The position numbers and the translations under genes are program-made. DNA of 64,000 nucleotides from Rhodobacteraceae bacterium KLH11 (GTDB taxonomy: Bacteria; Pseudomonadota; Alphaproteobacteria; Rhodobacterales; Rhodobacteraceae). Under the pieces are notes generated by a model, which saw only the letters and a list, made by a program, of their open reading frames with translations, made no database searches and had not been told where the DNA came from. Shown here piece by piece: positions 27,048 to 36,354 of this stretch (positions are counted from its first letter, which is position 1; each line of letters begins with the position of its first letter). The stretch lies in contig DS999531.1 in NCBI GenBank assembly GCA_000158135.1, positions 157,025 through 221,024 on the forward strand. Reading direction: 5' to 3'.

Positions 27048-27686
27048 ATGACCATCAAACTTCATTGCTTCGGGGAAAGTGGCAATGCCTACAAGGCTGC
27101 ACTGGCTTTGGAGCTGTCCGGTCTGGAGTGGGAGCCCGTCTTTGTGGATTTCTTCAACGGCGCAACGCGCACCCCCCAATATCGTGCAGAGATAAACGAA
27201 ATGGGCGAGGCACCCGTCTTGATTGACGGTGATTTTCGCACCAGCCAATCCGGTGCTATTCAGGCGTATGTCACAGAGAAATCCGGCAAGTTTGGTGGCA
27301 AAGACCGCGACAAGAATTATGAGATTCTTCGCTGGGTATTATGGGATAACCATAAACTCAGTTCCACAGCCGGAATGACACGGTTTTTATGCAATTTCTT
27401 ACCGGAAGAACATCGCAACCCGGATGTCATCGCGTTTAACCAGGGGCGCTTGAAAGTGGCGTATGATATTCTGAATAGCCACCTTGAAGGCCGCGACTGG
27501 ATTGTGGGCGATGGCATCACCAACGCCGACCTTAGCTGTTGCGGTTACCTCTACTATCCCGAACCATTCGGCTTCGACCGCGCCGATTGGCCAAATATCG
27601 ACGCCTGGCTGACCCGCCTGTCCGAGCAGCCCGGCTGGAAACACCCCTATGACCTGATGCCCGGCAACCCGTCGGATCGAGCTTGA
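27048..27686 (+). CDS. Glutathione S-transferase family protein
   Basis: 212 aa with a strong GGGAGGGG ribosome site. The N-terminal thioredoxin-like domain is IKLHCFGESGNAYKAALALELSG, with APVLIDGDFRTSQSGAIQAY as the cis-Pro and SQS glutathione-binding block; the helical C-terminal domain contains DWIVGDGITNADLS. The Ser/Cys position near residue 10 suggests a serine- or non-canonical-type enzyme. It lies in the beta-oxidation block. Local base composition at 27290-27480 is more AT-rich than in its neighbours. Confidence 0.8.
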   Translation: MTIKLHCFGESGNAYKAALALELSGLEWEPVFVDFFNGATRTPQYRAEINEMGEAPVLIDGDFRTSQSGAIQAYVTEKSGKFGGKDRDKNYEILRWVLWDNHKLSSTAGMTRFLCNFLPEEHRNPDVIAFNQGRLKVAYDILNSHLEGRDWIVGDGITNADLSCCGYLYYPEPFGFDRADWPNIDAWLTRLSEQPGWKHPYDLMPGNPSDRA

Positions 27687-27697
27687 GGAGAAGACCC

Positions 27698-28909
27698 ATG
27701 ACCGAAGCCTATATCTATGACGCTCTGCGCACCCCGCGCGGCAAGGGCCGCAAGGATGGCAGCCTGCACGAGGTAACCTCGGTGCGCCTGTCCGCCCTGA
27801 CCCTGAACGCGATGAAAGAGCGCAACAATCTGGAAGGCCACGCCGTTGAGGATGTGATCTGGGGCAACGTCACGCAGGTGATGGAGCAAGGCGGCTGTCT
27901 GGCGCGTTCGGCGGTTCTGGCCTCGGATCTGGATGAATCGATCCCCGGTCTGGCGATCAACCGGTTCTGTGCCTCGGGTATGGAGGCGGTGAACTTGGCC
28001 GCAAACCAGGTCAGAGGCGGCGCTGGCGAGGCTTACATTGCAGGCGGTGTCGAGATGATGGGGCGCGTGGCCATGGGCAGCGATGGTGCCGCGATCGCCG
28101 TCGATCCGACGCTGGCGATGGAGACCTATTTCGTGCCGCAAGGTATCTCGGCCGACATCATCGCAACCGAGTATGGCTTCAGCCGCGACGACGCCGACGC
28201 GCTGGCCGTTGAATCACAGAAACGGGCTGCAGCGGCCTGGGAAGACAACCGGTTTGAGAAGTCGGTGATCACCATCAAGGATCAGAACGGTCTGACCATA
28301 CTGAACCGCGATGAATACATGCGCCCCGGAACGGACATGCAGTCGCTGGGCGCGCTGAACCCCTCCTTCCAAATGATGGGAGAGCAGATGCCCGGTTTCG
28401 ACAAGGTGGCGATGATCAAGTACCCGCATCTTGAGCGGATCAACCACATTCACCACGCGGGCAACAGCTCAGGGATAGTGGATGGCGCGGCGGCTGTTCT
28501 GATCGGCAACAAGGAATTCGGCGAGAAATACGGCCTGAAGCCGCGTGCCCGGATCAAGGCAACCGCCAAGATCGGCACTGATCCGACCATCATGCTGACC
28601 GGCCCTGTACCTGTGACCGAGAAAATTCTGGCCGACAACGGCATGAAGATCAGCGATCTGGACCTGTTCGAAGTAAACGAAGCCTTCGCCTCGGTCGTGC
28701 TGCGGTTCCAGCAGGCGTTTGACGTTGATCCCGCGCTGGTGAACGTGAACGGCGGCTCGATCGCACTGGGTCACCCGCTGGGGGCAACCGGTGCGATGAT
28801 CATCGGCACATTGTTGGATGAGTTGGAGCGTCAGGACAAGGAAACCGGTCTGGCCACGCTCTGCATTGCGTCCGGCATGGGTGCGGCAACCATTATCGAG
28901 CGCGTCTGA
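27698..28909 (+). CDS. Acetyl-CoA acyltransferase (thiolase)
   Basis: 403 aa from ATG 27698, with GGAG ten bases upstream. The thiolase triad is complete: the nucleophilic Cys in NRFCASGMEAV, the His in GGSIALGHPLGATGAM and the second Cys in LCIASGMGAA. It cleaves 3-ketoacyl-CoA (or condenses acetyl-CoA) and pairs with the FadJ-like protein downstream. Its stop overlaps the cupin start. Confidence 0.92.
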   Translation: MTEAYIYDALRTPRGKGRKDGSLHEVTSVRLSALTLNAMKERNNLEGHAVEDVIWGNVTQVMEQGGCLARSAVLASDLDESIPGLAINRFCASGMEAVNLAANQVRGGAGEAYIAGGVEMMGRVAMGSDGAAIAVDPTLAMETYFVPQGISADIIATEYGFSRDDADALAVESQKRAAAAWEDNRFEKSVITIKDQNGLTILNRDEYMRPGTDMQSLGALNPSFQMMGEQMPGFDKVAMIKYPHLERINHIHHAGNSSGIVDGAAAVLIGNKEFGEKYGLKPRARIKATAKIGTDPTIMLTGPVPVTEKILADNGMKISDLDLFEVNEAFASVVLRFQQAFDVDPALVNVNGGSIALGHPLGATGAMIIGTLLDELERQDKETGLATLCIASGMGAATIIERV

Positions 28910-29397
28910 TGCCCAAGCTTGACCTTTCGCAAGTCCCGTTCAAGGGCGGTTCATCTTACCCCGGCAAACTGGCCGAGGCGACCACCGGTCGTTTCGTCCA
29001 ACGCGTCGGAGATGCCGGTGGGCTGACCCAATACGGGGTCAACATCGTGCGGTTGGAGCCCAATGGCCTGTCCTCGCTGCGTCATTATCACATGGAGCAG
29101 GACGAGTTCGCGATCATGCTCAGCGGCGAATGCACCCTGATCGACGATGATGGTGAGCACCAGATGCTGCCCGGTGATTGTGCCGCATGGCCAGCAGGTG
29201 AGGCCAACGGCCATCACCTTGTGAACAAGACCGATGCGCCCGCGACCTTTCTGGTTGTGGGCACACGGACCCCGACCGAGACCGGTTATTACAGCGACAT
29301 AGACATGATGGTGAAGGATGATGAGAACGGATTCTCTTTCACCCGGAAAGACGGCAGCCCGCTGACGGCTGACCAGATTGGAGATGACAATGACTGA
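28909..29397 (+). CDS. Cupin-domain protein
   Basis: 162 aa. A single cupin barrel: LRHYHMEQDEFAIMLSGECTLID carries the metal-binding H-x-H and E pattern, and LPGDCAAWPAG.ANGHHLVN the second histidine motif. It lies between thiolase and the FadJ-like gene with start/stop overlaps on both sides, so it is part of that operon. No specific reaction is known; it may bind a small molecule or be a metal-dependent enzyme. Confidence 0.8.
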   Translation: MPKLDLSQVPFKGGSSYPGKLAEATTGRFVQRVGDAGGLTQYGVNIVRLEPNGLSSLRHYHMEQDEFAIMLSGECTLIDDDGEHQMLPGDCAAWPAGEANGHHLVNKTDAPATFLVVGTRTPTETGYYSDIDMMVKDDENGFSFTRKDGSPLTADQIGDDND

Positions 29398-31591
29398 TTT
29401 CACCCTCAGCAAAGACGCAGACGGCGTCGCCTTTGTCACCTGGGACGCCCAGGGCAAATCCATGAATGTTCTGACCCGCGAGGCCTTTCAGGAGGTCAGC
29501 ACACTGATCGATCAGGCACTGGACGATGATGAGGTCAAGGGCATCGTTATCACCAGCGGCAAGGAAGGTTCCTTCGCTGGCGGCATGGATCTGAACACGC
29601 TGGCCACCATCCGTCAGGAGGCCGGTGACGAACCGGCGCAGGCCTTGTTTGATTTCGTCATGGGCGGCCACCACATCCTGCGCAAGCTGGAGTTGGCGGG
29701 CATGGACCCCAAAACAAAGAAGGGCGGCAAGCCAGTGGCTTGCGCCATCAACGGCACCTGCGCCGGGATCGGGACCGAGATCGCGCTGGCCTGTCATCAC
29801 CGTGTCATGACCTCAAGTGCCAAGGCCAAGATCGGCTTGCCCGAGATTCTGCTGGGCATCTTCCCCGGCGGCGGCGGAACCATGCGTTACAGCCGTATGG
29901 TTGGTGCGATGGCAGCGGCTCCGGTCCTGCTGGAAGGCAAGATGATGGACCCGAAGAAAGCCAAAGGCGCGCAGTTGATCGATGCCGTGGCCGATGACCC
30001 GGTTGCGGCAGCCAAGGAATGGGTTCTGAACGCCAAGGACGCCGATCTGGTCAAACCGTGGGACGCAAAGGGCTATAAAATGCCCGGCGGCGCGCCCTAC
30101 CACCCCGCAGGCTTCATGACCTTCGTCGGCGCAAGTGCCATGGTGAACGGCAAGACCCAAGGTGCCTTCCCGGCGGCCAAGGCTCTGCTGAGTTCGATCT
30201 ACGAAGGGGCTTTGGTTGACTTCGACACCGCGCTTAAGATTGAGGCACGCTGGTTCACCAACGTTCTGATGAACCCGTCTTCCTCTGCCATGATCCGGTC
30301 GCTGTTCCTGAACAAGGAAGCGTTGGAGAAAGGCGCTGTGCGGCCCAAGGACGTGCCCGATCAGAGGGTCAAAAAGATCGGCGTTCTGGGTGCAGGCATG
30401 ATGGGGGCCGGTATCGCTCTGGTCTCGGCGCAGGCCGGGATGGAAGTTGTTCTGGTCGACCGGGATCAGGAAGCCGCCGACAAGGGCAAGACCTATTCCG
30501 AAACCTATATGGACAAGGGCATCAAGCGCGGCAAAGCAACGGCTGAGAAAAAAGAGGCCCTGCTGGCCCGCATTACCGCCACCCCTGATCTGGAGTATCT
30601 GAAAGGCTGCGATCTGATCATCGAGGCCGTGTTCGAAGATCCCGGCGTCAAGGCCGAGATGACCAAGAAGGTCGAGGCGATCATCCCCGAGGATTGCATC
30701 TTTGCCTCGAACACCTCGACCCTGCCGATCACCGATCTTGCCAAGGCGAGCGTGCGGCCTGAACAGTTCATCGGCATCCACTTCTTCTCACCGGTTGAGA
30801 AGATGTTCCTGGTCGAGATCATCAAGGGCCGCGAAACCGGGGATCGCGCGGTGGCCAAGGCGCTGGACTATGTGCGCCAGATCCGCAAAACGCCGATCGT
30901 GGTCAACGACGCGCGCTTCTTCTATGCCAACCGCTGCATCATCCCCTATATCAACGAAGGCTTGCGGATGATCACCGAAGGCGTCAGCCCCGTGCTGATC
31001 GATAATGCGGCGCGTCAGTTGGGCTTCCCCGTGGGTCCGATCCAGTTGAACGACGAGACCTCGATTGATCTGGGGGCCAAGATCGCCCGTGCGACCAAGG
31101 CCGCAATGGGCGATGCCTATCCGGAAAGCCCGGCAGATGATCTGATCTTCTGGATGGAGGCCGAAGGACGCCTGGGTCGCAAGGCGAATGCCGGGTTCTT
31201 CGACTATGACGACAAAGGCAAGCGCACCCAATACTGGACGGGCCTGCAAGAGAAGTACCCGCATGCGGATGTACAGCCCGATCTGGTCGAGGTGCAGGAA
31301 CGTCTGATGTTCGCACAAGTGCTGGAAGCGGTCCGCGCGCTGGAAGAAGGCGTTCTGGAAGATATCCGCGAAGGTGACGTGGGCGCGATCCTCGGGTGGG
31401 GGTTTGCCCCATGGTCTGGCGGGCCGCTCAGCTGGCTGGATATCATCGGCACGCCCTACGCCGCCGAACGCTGCGACCAGTTGACCGAGGCATACGGTGA
31501 GCGTTTCACCTGCCCGCCGCTGCTGCGCGAGATGGCCGAAAAAGGCCAGAGCTTCTATGGTCGTTTCAACCCCGAAACGCAGGCCGCTTGA
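29390..31591 (+). CDS. FadJ-type bifunctional enoyl-CoA hydratase / 3-hydroxyacyl-CoA dehydrogenase
   Basis: 733 aa from ATG 29390; ATG 29384 two codons earlier is possible. The N-terminal crotonase part has the glutamates in INGTCAGIGTEIALACHHR and KIGLPEILLGIFPGGGGT. The Rossmann part starts IGVLGAGMMGAGIALVSAQAG, with catalytic His/Glu in IGIHFFSPVEKM and the C-terminal helical HAD repeats. Together with the dehydrogenase and thiolase it completes a beta-oxidation spiral. A terminator follows. Confidence 0.92.
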   Translation: MTDFTLSKDADGVAFVTWDAQGKSMNVLTREAFQEVSTLIDQALDDDEVKGIVITSGKEGSFAGGMDLNTLATIRQEAGDEPAQALFDFVMGGHHILRKLELAGMDPKTKKGGKPVACAINGTCAGIGTEIALACHHRVMTSSAKAKIGLPEILLGIFPGGGGTMRYSRMVGAMAAAPVLLEGKMMDPKKAKGAQLIDAVADDPVAAAKEWVLNAKDADLVKPWDAKGYKMPGGAPYHPAGFMTFVGASAMVNGKTQGAFPAAKALLSSIYEGALVDFDTALKIEARWFTNVLMNPSSSAMIRSLFLNKEALEKGAVRPKDVPDQRVKKIGVLGAGMMGAGIALVSAQAGMEVVLVDRDQEAADKGKTYSETYMDKGIKRGKATAEKKEALLARITATPDLEYLKGCDLIIEAVFEDPGVKAEMTKKVEAIIPEDCIFASNTSTLPITDLAKASVRPEQFIGIHFFSPVEKMFLVEIIKGRETGDRAVAKALDYVRQIRKTPIVVNDARFFYANRCIIPYINEGLRMITEGVSPVLIDNAARQLGFPVGPIQLNDETSIDLGAKIARATKAAMGDAYPESPADDLIFWMEAEGRLGRKANAGFFDYDDKGKRTQYWTGLQEKYPHADVQPDLVEVQERLMFAQVLEAVRALEEGVLEDIREGDVGAILGWGFAPWSGGPLSWLDIIGTPYAAERCDQLTEAYGERFTCPPLLREMAEKGQSFYGRFNPETQAA

Positions 31592-31600
31592 TCAAAGGAC

Positions 31601-31626
31601 GCAGGCGCATGACATCATGCGCCTGC
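31601..31626. terminator. Bidirectional terminator between fadJ-like and Hint genes
   Basis: A perfect eleven-base stem (31601-31611 with 31616-31626) and a four-base loop lie in the 57-base gap between convergent genes. A CTCTTT tract follows on the plus strand and TCCTTTG on the minus strand. Confidence 0.7.
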
Positions 31627-31648
31627 CTCTTTCCCATGACGTGCCCGA

Positions 31649-32413
31649 TCAGACCTGCCATTCGGATCGCAGGTACAGAACAGGGGCAGTGGGCCGCCCC
31701 GGCCGCCCCGGTCTTCGGACCCCCAATGCAGGTCGGATGGGAAACATCGGCTCTTGCGGAACAGGTGCAGGCAACGCACCCAGCGGGTTTGCAAAAGCAG
31801 AAACATCCCCTTTTTTCGCGACAACTTCCATCAGGATATCAGCGTCTTCCGCATCGGCCACCTCGTAGTTGCCCGAGCTTATGGCGTTCATGCGACCCGA
31901 CGGGCAATAGGCCTGAAACCCACCTTCGATAAAGACCAACTCATCCCGATCAAAGAACAACGATGTCACATCGAAGGATTGCGCGGGCATGTCAGATTTC
32001 AGCCGCCCCACCCCGCTTAACATACGTGCAGGAATGACCCTGAGACCATCAACACCGACGCCCAGCTTACCCTGATCCAACGCCATCCCCTGTTCGGGCA
32101 TCAACCAGACAGGCCGTCCGTTATACGCAGCGCGGGACGGTACGAGAACCGGCAGGTGATCGGGGCGGCGTTCATCTCCGGGTACCACGATCTGATCAAC
32201 GCATACGCGTCGCAGCTCCTGAAATCCATGATCCAAAGTTCGCACCAGATCACCTGCAACCAGCCTTTCCACCGGCTTCCAACCGATGGTGGTGGCGATT
32301 TTGGTCCCGTGCAGCAATCCCCCACGACGTGCTGATACGGCACCCTCTGAAAAGACCTGCTGGCCATTTTCATCACGTTTCGAATACCCCGAAACACTCA
32401 CTAACTCTAACAC
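31649..32413 (-). CDS. Degenerate Hint-domain protein
   Basis: About 254 aa from GTG 32413, which has AAGGGGGAAGG close upstream; TTG 32440 would add nine residues. The Hint fold is seen in GTKIATTIGWKPVERLVAGDLVRT and later FFDRDELVFIEGGFQAY. The usual Cys/Ser before GT is absent (GLLHGT), the mid-domain block reads LMPEQGMAL where an S-P-x-H type motif is usual, and the late His residues are Ser and Asp. Self-splicing is therefore unlikely. Rhodobacterales often encode stand-alone Hint proteins of unknown role. The last 40 residues are Pro/Arg-rich. Confidence 0.65.
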   Translation of the reverse strand: MLELVSVSGYSKRDENGQQVFSEGAVSARRGGLLHGTKIATTIGWKPVERLVAGDLVRTLDHGFQELRRVCVDQIVVPGDERRPDHLPVLVPSRAAYNGRPVWLMPEQGMALDQGKLGVGVDGLRVIPARMLSGVGRLKSDMPAQSFDVTSLFFDRDELVFIEGGFQAYCPSGRMNAISSGNYEVADAEDADILMEVVAKKGDVSAFANPLGALPAPVPQEPMFPIRPALGVRRPGRPGRPTAPVLYLRSEWQV

Positions 32414-32646
32414 GTGCCTTCCCCCTTCTGGCACCTTCAAACAACAACGAAGGATGAAAGTGTTGTGCCCCGGAAAGACTTAGTTTCGCCACATTTAGGG
32501 CCAAATTGGGCTCATTTTGCCACTTTTCTGCGTGAAATAGTAAACAAATCGATATTTCAGGATGGCTTTTGTCCATACATAGAAACGATATCCGGCCACT
32601 TCCTCAGCGACGGGCCTGCGAATCTGCCCCGGATTTACCGCGCCTC

Positions 32647-33573
32647 TTATGGCGCAGCGGATGCGCGCCTCTCCCGCCATCCCAACAGGGCTCCGGCGGT
32701 TGCGATCATGCCGATGCCGACAATCTGCATCAGGCCCAGGGATTGCCCCAGCGCCACCCAGGCGAATAGCGGCCCGAAGATCATGACCGAATATTCGAAC
32801 ACGGCGACATAAGAGGGTTCTCCCAGTTGATAGGCTTTGATCACCATGAATACGGCGGCGGTTGAGCCCACAGCCTGAAGCACGACCCACGGCGCGGCCT
32901 CGTGCATCGGCCAGACCCAGCCCCGCAGGGCAAACCCGTCTGGTCCGGCTGGCGCGCTAACCGGAAAAAAGGCCAACCAGATCAGACCAAGCGCACCGGC
33001 CAGAGCAAGGGTCACGACCATACCCGTCAGCAGCGCGACCGTGCTTTCATCAGCGCAATGGGTACGCGTCACCACAGCGCAGAGCGCATAGAAGAACCCC
33101 CCTGCCACCGGCAGCAATGTTCTGGCATCAAAGGCGTAGGGATCAGGCTGCAAAACGCTTAGAATCCCCGCAAAGCCCAGCAATACCGCCACGATCCGCC
33201 ACGGACCGATATGCTGCTTGAGAAACAGCGCGGTAATCAGCAGCACAAAAATTGGAGAGGTAAACAGCCCTGCCAATGCCTGTGCAATCGGCAAAAACGC
33301 CAAAGCGCTGAAATAAAACAGCATGGCAAGCGTTATCAACATGCTGCGCACAATGACCACGCCATATCGGTTTGGTGTGATTCTGCCCAACCCCAGCGCG
33401 GACAGAACCACGATCAGCGGCAGCATCAGCAAAGAGCGACTCAGGTGGAACTGCCAAAGACCGATGCTTTCGGCGGTGCGCACCACGTAATTGTCGATCA
33501 CACCGATAATCGCCATCGCAGCAACCATCAGCAACGACGCTGCGACAGACGAGGTTTGTTGTCCTGATTGCAT
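32647..33573 (-). CDS. DMT-superfamily (EamA) transporter
   Basis: 308 aa from ATG 33573. Ten helices fall in two EamA repeats; the first begins SLLMVAAMAIIGVIDNYVVR, with the FHLSRSLLMLPLI segment. It probably exports amino acids or other small metabolites, though the substrate is unknown. It is divergent from the membrane protein gene at 33721. Confidence 0.82.
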   Translation of the reverse strand: MQSGQQTSSVAASLLMVAAMAIIGVIDNYVVRTAESIGLWQFHLSRSLLMLPLIVVLSALGLGRITPNRYGVVIVRSMLITLAMLFYFSALAFLPIAQALAGLFTSPIFVLLITALFLKQHIGPWRIVAVLLGFAGILSVLQPDPYAFDARTLLPVAGGFFYALCAVVTRTHCADESTVALLTGMVVTLALAGALGLIWLAFFPVSAPAGPDGFALRGWVWPMHEAAPWVVLQAVGSTAAVFMVIKAYQLGEPSYVAVFEYSVMIFGPLFAWVALGQSLGLMQIVGIGMIATAGALLGWRERRASAAP

Positions 33574-33720
33574 CTCGCCCCCTGCCCTGACACGATCAAG
33601 ACCTGCCTGACCCCGGCACGGCACAGTCAGCACATTTTCCAAACCATGCGCAACAGGTTTGCGCCTGTGGTTTTTGCCATGTTAGGATTGACGCATAATA
33701 AGACCGAGCAGCATTACCGA

Positions 33721-34734
33721 ATGACCGCACTCAAACAGTATCAGCGGATCGAGGCCACCGGCCTGTGGCGCCCTTCGCCCGATGAACAGCGGCGCGAGGT
33801 TGTGGTATCGATTGGCGAGGCAACGCTGACGATCTCGGATTTCAATGACAGCGCGCTGACCCATTGGTCGCTGGCCGCGCTCGAACGGCAAAATCCCGGT
33901 AACTACCCGGCCATCTTCAACCCTGACGGCGATCCGGGGGAAACGCTGGAGCTGGCGCAATCTGAAACCACCATGATTGACGCAATCGACCGGCTGCAGC
34001 GCGCCATTGACCGCGCCAGACCTCATCCGGGACGGCTGCGCTGGCTTAGCGTCGCGGGGGTAGCGCTGGCGGTGGTTGCTGTCCTTCTGCTCTGGCTGCC
34101 CGGCGCGTTGCAGCGCCACGTGATCTCTGTGGTGCCCGAGATCAAGCGGCAGGAGATCGGCGACGCGATTTTGCAGCGGATCGAGCGTGTGTCCGGTCAG
34201 GCCTGTGCTGCGCCAGACGCGCAGGGCTCGCTGGACCGGTTGGCCCGCAGAACCGGTGTCAGGCAAATCGTGATCCTTCCCGCAGGGCTGCCTGACAGCC
34301 TGAGCCTGCCGGGCGGGATCGTTTTGCTGAACCGGGCTCTGGTCGAGGATCACGAAGATCCCGCCGTTGCTGCGGGCTATGTGATCGCCGCCCGCGCGCG
34401 TGCAGGATTACAGGATCCGCTGGATGATCTGCTGAACCGCACGGGCCCCACGGCTGCATTCCGGCTGCTGACCACGGGCGAGCTGACGCCCGAGATCGTG
34501 GATACCTATACCGAACAAGTCCTTGCCGGACCTCAACCCGAACCTGATGATGGCGATTTGCTGGCCGTCTTTGCCCAGGCCGCCCTGCCCTCGACCCCCT
34601 ATGCCTATGCGCGCGACATCACCGGCGAGACGGTTCTGGGCCTGATCGAGGCCGACCCGATGGCGGGCCGGACGCTTGAACAGGTGTTGCCCGACCGCGA
34701 TTGGGTACGGCTGCAAAATATCTGCGGCCAGTAA
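33721..34734 (+). CDS. Single-span membrane protein with possible inactive M48-like domain
   Basis: 337 aa from ATG 33721. Residues 1-105 are cytoplasmic, one helix lies near residues 110-135 (WLSVAGVALAVVAVLLLWLP), and an extracytoplasmic domain follows with two Cys (CAAPDA near residue 162 and the C-terminal NICGQ). LPGGIVLLNRALVEDHEDPA resembles the strand-helix region of M48 peptidases that precedes HExxH, but no HExxH follows. Function unknown. It converges on upp with a four-base gap. Confidence 0.55.
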   Translation: MTALKQYQRIEATGLWRPSPDEQRREVVVSIGEATLTISDFNDSALTHWSLAALERQNPGNYPAIFNPDGDPGETLELAQSETTMIDAIDRLQRAIDRARPHPGRLRWLSVAGVALAVVAVLLLWLPGALQRHVISVVPEIKRQEIGDAILQRIERVSGQACAAPDAQGSLDRLARRTGVRQIVILPAGLPDSLSLPGGIVLLNRALVEDHEDPAVAAGYVIAARARAGLQDPLDDLLNRTGPTAAFRLLTTGELTPEIVDTYTEQVLAGPQPEPDDGDLLAVFAQAALPSTPYAYARDITGETVLGLIEADPMAGRTLEQVLPDRDWVRLQNICGQ

Positions 34735-34738
34735 AGGT

Positions 34739-35371
34739 TTACTTGGTTCCGAACATCCGATCCCCGGCATCGCCCAGACCGGGCATGATATACCCCTTCG
34801 AGTTCAACTCGCGATCCAGCGCCGCAGTGACGATATGCACATCCGGATGCGCCTCTTTCATCCGCGCCACACCTTCCGGTGAGGCCAGCAGGCAGAGGAA
34901 CCGGATATCCGTGGCACCTGCCTCTTTCAGCAGATCAATCGCAGCAACCGAACTGTTGCCGGTGGCCAGCATCGGATCAACGGCAATGACCAAGCGGTCT
35001 TTCAACCCTTCTGGTGCTTTGAAATAATATTGAACGGGTTTCAGCGTCTCTTCATCCCGGTAAAGCCCTACAAAGCCGACACGAGCCGATGGGATCAGCT
35101 CCAGCACTCCGTCCAGCATCCCGTTTCCGGCCCGCAGGATCGAGACAAGCGCCAGCTTCTTGCCGGCCAGTATGGGCGCGTCCATCTCTTCCATCGGGGT
35201 TTCGATATGGCGCGTGGTCAGGGGCATCTCGCGCGTGACCTCATAGGCCAGCAGCAACGTGATCTCGCGCAGCAACTGCCGGAACACAGCGGTCGAGGTT
35301 CCCTTGTCCCGCATGAGCGTCAGCTTGTGTTGCACCAGCGGGTGATCGACGACGGTCAGGTGTTCGCTCAT
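34739..35371 (-). CDS. upp: Uracil phosphoribosyltransferase
   Basis: 210 aa. [21 protein letters not shown] is the usual N-terminus and [16 protein letters not shown] is the PRPP-binding loop; the C-terminus [10 protein letters not shown] binds uracil. It makes UMP from uracil and PRPP. It is the last gene of the cdd-deoA-deoB-add-upp operon and overlaps add by four bases. Confidence 0.95.
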   Translation of the reverse strand: MSEHLTVVDHPLVQHKLTLMRDKGTSTAVFRQLLREITLLLAYEVTREMPLTTRHIETPMEEMDAPILAGKKLALVSILRAGNGMLDGVLELIPSARVGFVGLYRDEETLKPVQYYFKAPEGLKDRLVIAVDPMLATGNSSVAAIDLLKEAGATDIRFLCLLASPEGVARMKEAHPDVHIVTAALDRELNSKGYIMPGLGDAGDRMFGTK

Positions 35372-36354
35372 GATGTCTCCAGTTTTTTCCTGACCCGCGC
35401 GCGGGTCTCTTCATCGCAAAAAGCCGCGTTCAGGGCGGTTTCGTTCAGGGCGGCGAAATCTTCGGCCTGCCAGCCGAAAGCGTCGCTTAGCATCTCATAT
35501 TCGCGCCGCAAGTTGGTATGGAAAAATGGTGGGTCATCGGTGGATACGGTCACCTTCACCCCGGCATCGCGCAACCGGGCAATGGGATGCGCGGCAAAAT
35601 CCGGGAACAGGCCCAACACCACATTCGAGCCCGGGCAGGTTTCGAGCGTTATTCCCCGGTCGGCAATTTCGTGCACAAGCTCGGGGTCTTCGATCGCCCG
35701 CACGCCATGTCCGATGCGCTCGACCCCCAAATCGCGGATCGCATCGCGCACGCTGTCGGGGCCGCCAAACTCACCTGCATGGGTGGTCAGCTGCAACCCG
35801 GCTTCGCGCGCGCAATCGAAGGCCCATTTATAATCCCCCTGGGCCCCAACGGATTCGTTGCCCCCCATGCCAAAACCGGTGATCCAGTCCCCCGCCGTTT
35901 CGGCCGCACAGCGGGCGCTGTGCTTGGCCTGCTCGGGCCCGAAATGGCGCACGCAGGTGACGACGCCGCGCAGGGTGATGTTAAACTTGCGCTCGGCCTC
36001 ATCAGCGGCATCCTGAACGGCGGTCAGGTAATCTTTCCACGCGTGCAGATCGCCACCGCCGCAGAAATCGGGGCTGAGGAAGGTCTCAGAATACACCACA
36101 CCGTTTGCGGCGCTTTCTTCCAGAATGGCCAGCGTCAGGCGCCGGAAATCTTCGGGCGTTTTCAACACCTCGCACGCGGCCTCATACACGCTGAGGAAAT
36201 GGGTGAAATCACGAAAATCATACCCGCCATCGGGCTTGAAAATACCGCTGAGGTCGATGCGTTTTTCATGGGCCAACTGGCGAATAAAAGCAGGAGGGGC
36301 CGCGCCTTCATGATGCAGGTGCAGTTCGATTTTTGGCAGGTCAGCGACGTTCAT
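35368..36354 (-). CDS. add: Adenosine deaminase
   Basis: 328 aa. Metal ligands are in [13 protein letters not shown] and [28 protein letters not shown] and VSTDDPPFF complete the active site. It converts adenosine or deoxyadenosine to inosine. It overlaps both neighbours by four bases within the nucleoside salvage operon. The HHEG in place of the common HLDG/HLEG is a small change that keeps the ligand histidines. Confidence 0.92.
   Translation of the reverse strand: MNVADLPKIELHLHHEGAAPPAFIRQLAHEKRIDLSGIFKPDGGYDFRDFTHFLSVYEAACEVLKTPEDFRRLTLAILEESAANGVVYSETFLSPDFCGGGDLHAWKDYLTAVQDAADEAERKFNITLRGVVTCVRHFGPEQAKHSARCAAETAGDWITGFGMGGNESVGAQGDYKWAFDCAREAGLQLTTHAGEFGGPDSVRDAIRDLGVERIGHGVRAIEDPELVHEIADRGITLETCPGSNVVLGLFPDFAAHPIARLRDAGVKVTVSTDDPPFFHTNLRREYEMLSDAFGWQAEDFAALNETALNAAFCDEETRARVRKKLETS

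Noticed and set aside
27048..27686. GST gene as recent horizontal transfer because of its AT-rich middle
   Set aside because: Only about 200 bases deviate, the flanks match the window, and it fits the operon's gene content.
31649..33573. Hint gene and DMT transporter read as part of a secretion system
   Set aside because: They are separate units with about 230 bases between them, no type I signal features and no shared motif with the locus at 54-62 kb.
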